Shown here in pieces: positions 1 through 5,258 of a stretch of 5,258 nt of DNA; the first letter of the stretch is position 1; each line of letters begins with the position of its first letter. Source of the DNA: a bacterium (GTDB taxonomy: Bacteria; UBP13; UBA5359); contig JAQVUQ010000216.1 of NCBI GenBank assembly GCA_028699365.1, forward strand, positions 1 through 5,258. The letters are read 5' to 3'. The notes beneath the pieces were generated by a model, which was given only the letters and a program-made list of their open reading frames with translations, did not search any database and was not told the DNA's origin. The position numbers were made by a program, and so were the translations under genes.

Positions 1-1
1 G

Positions 2-679
2 AACAAGCACTCTTCCACGGGACCCAGGGAAGAGCGCACCGTAAAAGTGCCGTCGGGGCTGGTGGAACTGGAGGGAAATCTGGTCGTGCCCGCCAATGCC
101 CGGGGAATGGTCCTCTTTGCCCACGGCAGCGGCAGCAGCCGCTTCAGCCCGCGCAACAGATTTGTGGCCCAGGTTCTCCAGGAGGCAGGACTGGCTACGC
201 TGCTTATCGATCTGCTTACGGAAGAAGAAGAGACGGTGGACGTCTTCACGCGTGAGCTGCGCTTCGATATCGATCTCCTGGCAGAGAGACTGACGGGAGC
301 CGTAGACTGGCTGCGGCAGGAAGAACCGGAATTGAAGACGGGTCTCTTCGGAGCCAGCACCGGGGGTGCTGCGGCGCTGGTGACGGCGTACAAGCGTCCC
401 GAGAGTGTGTCCGCCGTCGTTTCCAGAGGCGGCCGTCCGGATCTGGCGGGAAGCCGGGTCCTGGATGAGGTCAAAGCTCCGACGCTGCTCATTGTCGGCG
501 GTGATGATACTGAGGTTCTGGAGCTCAACAGAGAGGCCATGCGGCAGATGCATGCCGTCAAAGAACTGGTCATCGTTCCAGGGGCCACGCATCTGTTTGA
601 AGAATCGGGAACGCTGGAAGAGGTGGCCAGGCTGGCTGTTGAATGGTTTCTGAAGTATCTGGACCACCCTGCCGGCTAG
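2..679 (+). CDS. Alpha/beta hydrolase, dienelactone hydrolase-like (5' partial)
   Basis: Predicted cytoplasmic serine hydrolase of the alpha/beta fold. The substrate cannot be read from sequence. Numbering from the first possible in-window start (GTG at 47), the oxyanion-strand motif FAHGSGSSR is at about 24-32, the nucleophile elbow GASTGG at 102-107 (Ser104), an acid candidate at Asp153/Asp154 in GGDD, and the catalytic His at 182 in GATHLF, so the triad appears intact. There is no good Shine-Dalgarno site before GTG 47. The frame stays open to the left edge, and the residues before 47 (REERTVKVPSG) look like the first beta strand of this family, so the true start is probably outside the window. 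Relatives with the GSGSSR...SPRNR pattern occur alone or fused behind a phosphoribosyltransferase domain; the visible sequence cannot tell which applies here. The gene converges on the zinc-ribbon-like gene and shares its stop palindrome. Confidence 0.88.
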   Translation, partial: NKHSSTGPREERTVKVPSGLVELEGNLVVPANARGMVLFAHGSGSSRFSPRNRFVAQVLQEAGLATLLIDLLTEEEETVDVFTRELRFDIDLLAERLTGAVDWLRQEEPELKTGLFGASTGGAAALVTAYKRPESVSAVVSRGGRPDLAGSRVLDEVKAPTLLIVGGDDTEVLELNREAMRQMHAVKELVIVPGATHLFEESGTLEEVARLAVEWFLKYLDHPAG

Positions 680-697
680 ATGTCCGGCAGGGTGGTC
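662..697. terminator. Perfect 14-bp hairpin between convergent genes, possible bidirectional terminator
   Basis: Bases 662-675 (GACCACCCTGCCGG) are the exact reverse complement of 684-697, with an 8-base loop. The loop holds CTAG (676-679), which is the TAG stop of both convergent genes. On the plus strand the stem is followed a few bases later only by a short TTTT, and on the minus strand by no T run, so it is not a canonical intrinsic terminator. It may act as a bidirectional terminator or as a 3'-end stabiliser against RNA decay. The hairpin itself is seen directly; its function is inferred. Confidence 0.6.
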
Positions 698-1053
698 TGC
701 AGCTTTTCCAACTGAAAGTGGAAATCTATTATTTCATCGCAGGATATGGCTTCGGTAGGCTTGGGCAAGTTGTTCTCCGTCTGTCTCAACGGCATATCCA
801 CTACAAGATCCTCGTCGTTATCCTCCTGAAAAATGCTTGGAAGATAACCGTTCTCCAGTTGGCTGGCCTGCTGAAGGATCTCTTCGGCTACCAGATGATG
901 CTCACCTATCTGCCGGCAATTCTTGCATTGAAACTGAGCATTGACAAAGGTGGGCTCTCCCGGCTTGAGATAGACCCTGATCTGCAAGAACTCCTTGGCG
1001 GTAATGGTGTGACCGCATTTGCACCTGATGAATATCTCTATATTCAACACCAT
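676..1053 (-). CDS. Small acidic protein with CxC...CxxC zinc-ribbon-like N-terminus
   Basis: A 125-residue protein whose family I do not recognise. Cys11 and Cys13 (CKCGH) and Cys43 and Cys46 (CKNC) make a plausible four-cysteine zinc-binding ribbon. His15 could also be a ligand. After about residue 55 the chain becomes acidic and probably helical or disordered (EEILQQ, QEDNDED), with no membrane segment or signal peptide, so it is likely cytoplasmic. The ATG at 1053 is chosen because GAGGAGGT lies upstream with 7 bases of spacing. An ATG at 1060, right against that site, is out of frame. It lies 92 bases downstream of the barrel gene on the same strand, so co-transcription is possible. A plus-strand open frame covers the same DNA but has no ribosome site or recognisable motif. 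That it is a real gene is well supported; its function is unknown. Confidence 0.75.
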   Translation of the reverse strand: MVLNIEIFIRCKCGHTITAKEFLQIRVYLKPGEPTFVNAQFQCKNCRQIGEHHLVAEEILQQASQLENGYLPSIFQEDNDEDLVVDMPLRQTENNLPKPTEAISCDEIIDFHFQLEKLQTTLPDI

Positions 1054-1060
1054 CGGTCAT

Positions 1061-1068
1061 ACCTCCTC
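1061..1068 (-). promoter_or_regulatory. Strong ribosome binding site for the zinc-ribbon-like gene
   Basis: On the minus strand this reads GAGGAGGT. It lies 7 bases before the ATG at 1053 and directly against an out-of-frame ATG at 1060. The spacing selects the ATG at 1053. Confidence 0.8.
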
Positions 1069-1084
1069 GGCGTCCCTTTTTTCC

Positions 1085-1102
1085 CCGGTCGGCACCGATC
1101 GG
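1085..1102. repeat. Small imperfect stem-loop in the gap between the barrel and zinc-ribbon-like genes
   Basis: CCGGTCGG (1085-1092) and CCGATCGG (1095-1102) can fold into a short stem with one mismatch around a tetraloop. On the minus strand the stem is followed by an A-rich run rather than T's, so it is not a terminator. It might mark an mRNA processing point or weak attenuation. The rest of the 92-base gap holds a weak TAAATA box without a convincing -35, so I call no promoter there. Confidence 0.3.
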
Positions 1103-1145
1103 AGCACCCTTTATTTACCCACCTCCAGCTTTTAAGAAACCTGCC

Positions 1146-3236
1146 TCAGAACTCCCACCTGACTTCTCCGCGCATTTCCAGGCCGGGATCCAGAAGACGA
1201 GTATCGCCCTGGACATTCGCCCTGTACGTAGCGGACAGATTCACGTTTGACGACGGCTTATAGATCAGCCCCATATCAGCGTTCAGCCAGTTAGGATTCC
1301 CCTTCTCCTGCTGCAGATAGGAAACGCCTCCCCTGACCTGAAGAGCGTTGCTTCCGGAGGAGAACATATCGGTAGTGAGAGATAGTTCCTGCATGGGAAG
1401 GGTTATCGTATTCAACTGCTGATCCTGCAGGCGTCGCTTGTAATTCAGATTGACGCCCTTGACAGGCTGGCCGGACAGCCCCAGATAGCTTCCGCCGCCG
1501 GCATGACCGTCAATCCATTCCATGCCGTACTGAGCTTCCAGGCTTCCTGCTACCCGCCCCTTTACATGAACACCTGTTACGCCCACGCTCTCTGTGCCCG
1601 TCGTGCTCCGCACGCCGCGGTCGACGGACAGATTTACTCTTCCGCCTACAGCCGTCTGCAGCCCCACGGCCTGATCCCTGCTGACAACTCCCTGGCTGAT
1701 CTCCGACGAGTTCATCCTGGCGTATACGCCGACAGGTCCCATATTTGTCCTGATCTCAGCCCTTCCGTCGGCCAGATTTTCGCCTCCGTTGTAACTGCGC
1801 CGCACCGATTCCACCGCTACGGAGGTATTGTTGCCCGGTTGAGCCGCAACTCTCATCCATTGCTGACTCTGTGAAAACGAGCCGCTTTGACTGTTATTCA
1901 TCTCCGCCGCCAGTTGCACTTTCTGACCCAGGTTGTAATCGGCCCGGACCCTGTTATTGGCGTTCTGCCATCCCGTCGCTTCGGAACGCTGCATGTCGGC
2001 GGCCAGTCTGAGTCGTTCACCAGGGCTGGCGGTCAGCCATAATTCCGTCTGTTTCTGGGCCAGAGCACCTGCACCACTCGTTGAGCTGACTCTGCCCAGC
2101 GCAGTTATACGTGACCTGGCTGCAAACTCAGGCGATGTTTCCAGACTGTAGGCTGTGGTGTTGTTTTCCATGCCGTTGAACGACTGTCCGTTATAGTTGG
2201 CCTTGAAGAGCAATGATTTGACAGGTTTGGCATCCAGCGACAAATTAGTGCTGCGGCTGCTGCTATAGGCATTGTTGCTGGTGGTTATATCGCCTCTGAT
2301 GTTGAGATCCTTTGCCGGCTGTCCCTCAAAGCGCAAAGCGGAACCGCTGATACCCGCACCTCCGGCGATGCTCTGACGGTTGACGTTCCCGGACAGGAAG
2401 AAGCCTCGCTCCCGCATGGCCTGTCCCGTCTCGAAGCCGATGTCGGCGCTCTCCTGAGATCCGATGCCGCTGCCGCTACTGCCCTGATAGCTTCCCTTCA
2501 ATATCAGATTGCTGGAAGGTGACATATCAAACTGCATCGAAGCCGTGTCTACCACGGCACCGCTTTGTGAATTCTGACGGGTGACGTTCCCCGCAACGTA
2601 AACCCCGCCCTTCTGTCGCGCCTCCGGCTGGGTCTCGAAGCTCAGACCGGAGTTGCCCGGGGAAAGAGTTTCACCCGAGGATCCGGCAGCGCCTTCACTC
2701 AACGCCATACTCTGACCCGTTCTGGCCGCCGCCGCCGCAACCGCCAGCCGCTTATCCGGATCGGCCAGTTCGGCTACGGAGCCGTACCCGCTGAACACCA
2801 TATCGCCATGCTCATCGGCTACACGTTCACCCTCCGGAAAGAGATCCGGACGGGCATCCAAGCTTCTGTCACCGGGGTAGACAACCGGCATATTGGCGGC
2901 TACCGGAGTCATCCTTTCCACTACATCGCTGGAAAGCACTTCAGTCAATCGTTTGCTTCCCGCTTTGCTGCCAACGCTCTTGGCCGGCAGCTTAACTACC
3001 GGTTTCTTATCAGCCTGTTTGGCTTCTTTTTTGGATTCTTCTTTTTGAGATTGGGGAGAATCTTTAGAATCTCTCCCTGCTGCGTTATCCTCATCACTTC
3101 CCAGTCTCTTATAACGCAGAGGATGCTCCACCGGCTCGGCGGAAGCACCAAAGCTTATCTCTCCCCCGGCACCGATAACCGTCGTTATCGAGAGGAGATT
3201 AATAAGGCTGGCGGCAAAAAGTCGTTTTAGCCTCAA
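1146..3236 (-). CDS. Predicted outer-membrane beta-barrel protein built from ~31-36-residue hairpin repeats
   Basis: A 696-residue protein, probably exported and inserted in the outer membrane; function not recognised. Residues 1-33 form a signal peptide: basic MRLKRL, a hydrophobic stretch to about 23, and a likely cut after ASA at 31-33. Residues 45-95 are a charged Lys/Glu/Asp/Ser linker, possibly periplasmic. From about 197 to the end the chain alternates polar and non-polar residues in strand-length blocks separated by short turns (SPSSN, KPVKS, SPGER, QPGNN, KPSSN) and longer Gly/Ser/Asn-rich loops. The end, GEVRWEF, carries the C-terminal Phe and aromatic alternation typical of BAM substrates. 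There is no cysteine. The TTG start is forced: an in-frame TAA lies directly before it, the next Met is residue 109, and only this start gives a signal peptide. GGAGGT lies 9 bases upstream. It has its own promoter and leader. A porin, a secretion channel or a surface scaffold are all possible. Confidence 0.85.
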   Translation of the reverse strand: MRLKRLFAASLINLLSITTVIGAGGEISFGASAEPVEHPLRYKRLGSDEDNAAGRDSKDSPQSQKEESKKEAKQADKKPVVKLPAKSVGSKAGSKRLTEVLSSDVVERMTPVAANMPVVYPGDRSLDARPDLFPEGERVADEHGDMVFSGYGSVAELADPDKRLAVAAAAARTGQSMALSEGAAGSSGETLSPGNSGLSFETQPEARQKGGVYVAGNVTRQNSQSGAVVDTASMQFDMSPSSNLILKGSYQGSSGSGIGSQESADIGFETGQAMRERGFFLSGNVNRQSIAGGAGISGSALRFEGQPAKDLNIRGDITTSNNAYSSSRSTNLSLDAKPVKSLLFKANYNGQSFNGMENNTTAYSLETSPEFAARSRITALGRVSSTSGAGALAQKQTELWLTASPGERLRLAADMQRSEATGWQNANNRVRADYNLGQKVQLAAEMNNSQSGSFSQSQQWMRVAAQPGNNTSVAVESVRRSYNGGENLADGRAEIRTNMGPVGVYARMNSSEISQGVVSRDQAVGLQTAVGGRVNLSVDRGVRSTTGTESVGVTGVHVKGRVAGSLEAQYGMEWIDGHAGGGSYLGLSGQPVKGVNLNYKRRLQDQQLNTITLPMQELSLTTDMFSSGSNALQVRGGVSYLQQEKGNPNWLNADMGLIYKPSSNVNLSATYRANVQGDTRLLDPGLEMRGEVRWEF
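1149..2627 (-). repeat. Tandem beta-hairpin repeats within the barrel gene
   Basis: Short turns recur at residues of about 204, 240, 271, 307, 338, 369, 405, 436, 467, 499, 530, 559, 591, 627 and 661, giving steps of 29-36, mostly 31 or 36. Each unit reads roughly turn (xPxxx), strand, long polar loop, strand. In the first half the turns repeat every 67 residues (240 to 307, 271 to 338 to 405, 369 to 436). GNVTRQ at 216-221 and GNVNRQ at 283-288 are also 67 apart. At DNA level an 18-base stretch at 2574-2591 recurs with one mismatch at 2373-2390, 201 bases away, which supports duplication. Confidence 0.7.
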
Positions 3237-3381
3237 TTAAGATCGACCTCCGGTCTGCTGTACATAACTGCGCGCAACCGGCCGTACACTCCAATAGAAA
3301 TCCGCATTCGTTATTTACCCATCGGCAACATAGATCACACTTGCGTGACCATCTCACCTGGCGGCACGGGCGCGCAGAGTG
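3237..3381 (-). promoter_or_regulatory. Long structured 5' leader of the barrel mRNA
   Basis: Counting from the predicted transcription start, the untranslated leader is about 145 bases. Near its 5' end GGTCAC and GTGATC can form a stem with a 6-base loop. Near the start codon two pairings compete. TGTAC/GTACA (3284-3288 with 3259-3263) would leave the ribosome site free. CCGGT-TGC with GCA-G-ACCGG (3281-3274 with 3258-3250) would cover part of it. I do not recognise a known riboswitch class. A 24-codon reading frame (3307 to 3233) ends in a TGA overlapping the TTG start, but has no clear ribosome site. The structures were worked out by eye. Confidence 0.4.
3246..3251 (-). promoter_or_regulatory. 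Ribosome binding site that fixes the TTG start of the barrel gene
   Basis: The minus strand reads GGAGGT here, 9 bases before the TTG at 3236. Its first two G's (3251-3250) could also pair in a leader hairpin, which would partly hide the site. Confidence 0.75.
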
Positions 3382-3387
3382 TACAAC

Positions 3388-3417
3388 ATTATAGCCTAAA
3401 CTTATATATACTTGCAA
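3388..3417 (-). promoter_or_regulatory. Sigma70/sigmaA-type promoter of the barrel gene
   Basis: On the minus strand the -35 box is TTGCAA (3417-3412) and the -10 box is a perfect TATAAT (3393-3388), 18 bases apart. The spacer is AT-rich next to the -35 box. Transcription should start near 3381, giving the barrel gene its own promoter downstream of rloB. The 73 bases between this promoter and the rloB stop contain no convincing terminator, so read-through from the upstream pair is also possible. Confidence 0.7.
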
Positions 3418-3490
3418 CCAGCTATTGGGTTTGGGCTTGGTGGTGGAACGGACGAAAAAGCTGTAAGCGTGGAAGTATCTGCAAGTGTGT

Positions 3491-4201
3491 CTATTCCGAG
3501 TATATCTCTTCCAGATATTTATCGTGCCGTGTCGACAGGTCCGTGATATCAGCGTGTAGTGAACCGGCAGCAGCCAGTGCTCGCAGTTTTATCCCTTCTA
3601 TTTCCATCATAACCCTGTAGACATGAGTCCCAGGATTAGACGGCCATCTTCCTTCAGGCTGTGTATCCATATCTCGAGCCCGTCTAACGGCAGCAGCGAT
3701 GCCGTGCCTGAACTTATCGATATTGATATTCGATTTATTATAACCGCCAAGTAAAGATTTCAGTTCCTTCTCCATATCACGGCTGCTTACTGTTCCCGAT
3801 GTCCAATCGGAATGGTGAAGATATAACCAAAGCTCGAAAGACGGATTACTCAGAGCCAGATTTATTTTGAACTTACGCCCCCTTACAGCGCATGAGCAGA
3901 CCTCAGAAAGAAGTTTTTCCGGCCAACGATCCTTGTCTACCATCAGCCATAGCTGATCACCCGGTTGCCACTCCACTTCTACAGCATATCTCTTTAAGCG
4001 ATTAAACACATGGTTAGGCGCAGAACGATTATCATCACTATTCAGCACTTTGACCTGTACACGATGATCATGAAACAATCCTGATTCAAAGTACTGCTTC
4101 TCCGTCTTATTGCCTTCCGCAGCGATTATGATTAACCGTGTATCCCTCAAATGAGGGATCGTTCGGTCAAGCGGACGTTTACGGCGCGACGTCAGACCCA
4201 T
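3491..4201 (-). CDS. rloB: RloB family protein (AbiLii-like, Toprim-like partner of a defence ATPase)
   Basis: A full-length RloB family protein of 236 residues, cytoplasmic, with a basic N-terminus (SRRKRPLDR). Family hallmarks appear in order: EGNKTEKQYF at about 29-38, where the conserved Glu29 sits in a Toprim-like position; LMVDKDRW at 86-93, with Asp89 and Asp91 forming the DxD pair; SNPSFELWLYLHH at 118-130; and a C-terminal NPGTHVYRVM segment. RloB was named from restriction-linked loci, and the same domain is the second gene of the abortive-infection system AbiL. A metal-dependent nuclease activity unleashed by the ATPase partner is the likely role by analogy with PARIS and OLD-type systems; this is inference. 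It follows the ATPase gene by 11 bases with a Shine-Dalgarno site overlapping that gene's stop, so the two are probably translated as a coupled pair. All expected acidic residues are present. Confidence 0.88.
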   Translation of the reverse strand: MGLTSRRKRPLDRTIPHLRDTRLIIIAAEGNKTEKQYFESGLFHDHRVQVKVLNSDDNRSAPNHVFNRLKRYAVEVEWQPGDQLWLMVDKDRWPEKLLSEVCSCAVRGRKFKINLALSNPSFELWLYLHHSDWTSGTVSSRDMEKELKSLLGGYNKSNINIDKFRHGIAAAVRRARDMDTQPEGRWPSNPGTHVYRVMMEIEGIKLRALAAAGSLHADITDLSTRHDKYLEEIYSE

Positions 4202-4208
4202 AGTTAAG

Positions 4209-4215
4209 CCTCCTA
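4209..4215 (-). promoter_or_regulatory. rloB ribosome binding site overlapping the ATPase stop codon
   Basis: The minus strand reads TAGGAGG: the TAG is the ATPase stop (4215-4213) and runs straight into the GGAGG core. Seven bases (CTTAACT) separate it from the ATG at 4201. This layout points to coupled translation and matched output of the two partners. Confidence 0.85.
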
Positions 4216-5258
4216 CTGCAACAATTCCTTTGTATCTCCTACAAATGGAATGGCTCCAAAACGTCCATTGAGATAGCCGTTTTCATAATTAAGACCTTCG
4301 CTCACCTTGTATTCCGCCAGGCTGGTAAGGTGGCTGGCTCCATGTGTGTCTTTTTCCATGAACCATATCTCGTCCCGTCGCAGAAGCGCACGATCCAACA
4401 AGTTCGTATCGTGCGTAGTCATGATACATTGGCCTCTCGCCTGGTTCCCGTTGCTTCCCGTAATACACGATTGGATGAACAGTCGGGACAAATGAGTGTG
4501 AAGACTCCGATCCAATTCATCGATAATAAATACTGAATCACGAGTCCAGATTTGCTGAAGCATTGGGGCAAGGTGCATTATCCGACGAGTGCCGTCCGAT
4601 TCGTTAATGATATCGAAGGCAACCTTAGAGCCATCAGCTCTTATATGTTCCGTCTTCAGCTTCAAATATCTGACAGAAGAAGCTTTGCTGGTTTCTTCCC
4701 GACGAATGGTAAAAGTCTCAGTGGGAACTTCTACGAATAGTTGGCGAAATCCCTCACCTCCAAGATAATCCAATATTCCCTGCCGCTCTTCCTCAGGTAC
4801 ATTTTTCAAGTGCTTATCAGGATCGAATTCTTCGTTTTCACAACGGATACTAACAACGCCCGTATCCGCAACATGCAAAAAGTCAGACAGATACTCGATA
4901 AAGTCTTTATCCTTGTCTGCCCGTAGAGCCAGGGCATGGTAGCGCGAATCCGGTCGGACTATGCAAAGGTGCTCTGAAAACCAATGAATAACCGGCTTTA
5001 GCAGCATCACGTTCTTCTCGTTTGCCTCGGTCAAAAACAGTTGATTAGGGCGAGTCCCCTGTGCCAGGAAATCGATGAACTGTGCCCGGTTACCATCCGC
5101 TATAAGTCGAGTACCAGGCTTCACCTCTGTCCGGTTATCTTTTGTTACCCGCTCAAAAACGCAAGATTCCTGAGAGGAATAATATGCAAAAAGCCATTCC
5201 TCATGCACCATTCGTGCGGAAACAAGAAAACCGTACGTATATAAAATACCGTCATGCT
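4213..5258 (-). CDS. AAA/ABC-type ATPase of the RloA/AbiLi kind (5' partial)
   Basis: Predicted cytoplasmic SMC/ABC-like ATPase (AAA_15/AAA_21 type), the sensor or regulator half of an RloA-RloB (AbiL-like) defence pair. Numbering from the first in-window Met (ATG at 5211), an ABC-signature-like NESDGTRR is at 203-210, Walker B VFIIDELD at 227-234 (Asp231, Glu232), the D-loop region RSLH follows, and the TTHD switch histidine motif is at 265-268. The tail NGYLNGRFGAIPFVGD is typical of the family. That Met is not the true start: the frame stays open to the window edge, and the 15 codons above it (ending YTYGFLVSAR) match the usual family sequence before the EEWLFAY segment. About 100 residues including Walker A are therefore missing from view, not lost from the gene. 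The promoter must also lie outside. The gene order, ATPase then RloB, is the usual one. Confidence 0.88.
   Translation of the reverse strand, partial: HDGILYTYGFLVSARMVHEEWLFAYYSSQESCVFERVTKDNRTEVKPGTRLIADGNRAQFIDFLAQGTRPNQLFLTEANEKNVMLLKPVIHWFSEHLCIVRPDSRYHALALRADKDKDFIEYLSDFLHVADTGVVSIRCENEEFDPDKHLKNVPEEERQGILDYLGGEGFRQLFVEVPTETFTIRREETSKASSVRYLKLKTEHIRADGSKVAFDIINESDGTRRIMHLAPMLQQIWTRDSVFIIDELDRSLHTHLSRLFIQSCITGSNGNQARGQCIMTTHDTNLLDRALLRRDEIWFMEKDTHGASHLTSLAEYKVSEGLNYENGYLNGRFGAIPFVGDTKELLQ

Noticed and set aside
1074-1082. Plus-strand T run as an intrinsic terminator
   Set aside because: The only nearby stem lies after the T run on the plus strand, and on the minus strand the stem is followed by A's. 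The order is wrong for a terminator on either strand.
643-1263. 206-codon plus-strand open frame opposite the zinc-ribbon-like gene
   Set aside because: It starts inside the hydrolase gene with no ribosome site, runs into the antisense of the barrel gene, and shows no recognisable motif. The minus-strand gene has a strong ribosome site and a cysteine ribbon.
3340-3360. GGTCACGCA in the leader, resembling the start of a GEMM (c-di-GMP-I) riboswitch
   Set aside because: The other conserved parts of that aptamer (the GGGCAAACC-like segment and the receptor stem) are absent. The bases fit a simple local hairpin.
3199-3417. 72-codon minus-strand open frame before the barrel gene
   Set aside because: Its TTG start is the -35 box of the promoter, so it would not be transcribed from its own start. 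It has no ribosome site and overlaps the barrel start in another frame.
3345-3620. 91-codon plus-strand open frame across the intergenic gap and the rloB 3' end
   Set aside because: It is antisense to rloB, without a ribosome site or domain.
5209-5211. ATG at 5211 as a true start making an N-terminally truncated ATPase
   Set aside because: The frame continues without a stop to the edge and encodes the usual family sequence upstream, so the gene is cut by the window and not degraded.

Overview
This 5.3 kb bacterial window is almost fully coding. The left part carries the 3' end of a plus-strand alpha/beta hydrolase gene. Everything else is on the minus strand. In minus-strand transcription order (right to left) it reads: a 5'-truncated AAA/ABC-type ATPase gene of the RloA/AbiLi kind, an rloB gene, a 254-base gap with a strong promoter and a roughly 145-base leader, a large gene for a predicted outer-membrane beta-barrel, and a small gene for a zinc-ribbon-like protein. 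The last of these ends tail to tail with the hydrolase gene.

The organism has an outer membrane. The 696-residue protein has a signal peptide, no cysteine, alternating amphipathic strands and a C-terminal Phe. Ribosome binding sites are strong (GGAGG type) and the barrel gene uses a TTG start. Sampled lines are about 58-60% GC in the hydrolase and barrel genes, and roughly 33-57% in the right-hand pair. An outer membrane plus strong Shine-Dalgarno sites and TTG initiation would suit a diderm Firmicute such as the Negativicutes, but that is inference and other diderm phyla are possible.

Right side (3491-5258): the ATPase and RloB genes form a tight, probably translationally coupled pair. The RloB Shine-Dalgarno site overlaps the ATPase stop codon. 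The pairing matches restriction-linked RloA/RloB and the two-gene abortive-infection system AbiL (AbiLi ATPase plus AbiLii/RloB). It also resembles PARIS in pairing an ATPase with a Toprim-like partner. The likely role is anti-phage defence. The Walker A part of the ATPase lies outside the window.

Centre (1146-3490): the barrel gene has its own near-consensus sigma70/sigmaA-type promoter, a long structured leader and a TTG start forced by an in-frame stop just upstream. The barrel is built from about 15 hairpin units of 31-36 residues, with a 67-residue double-hairpin super-period in its first half. I do not recognise the family, and this is the most novel item here.

Left side (1-1145): the hydrolase and the zinc-ribbon-like gene converge so closely that they share the palindromic stop CTAG, which sits in the loop of a perfect 14-bp hairpin encoded within both reading frames. 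I saw no rRNA, tRNA, CRISPR array, insertion sequence or replication origin.
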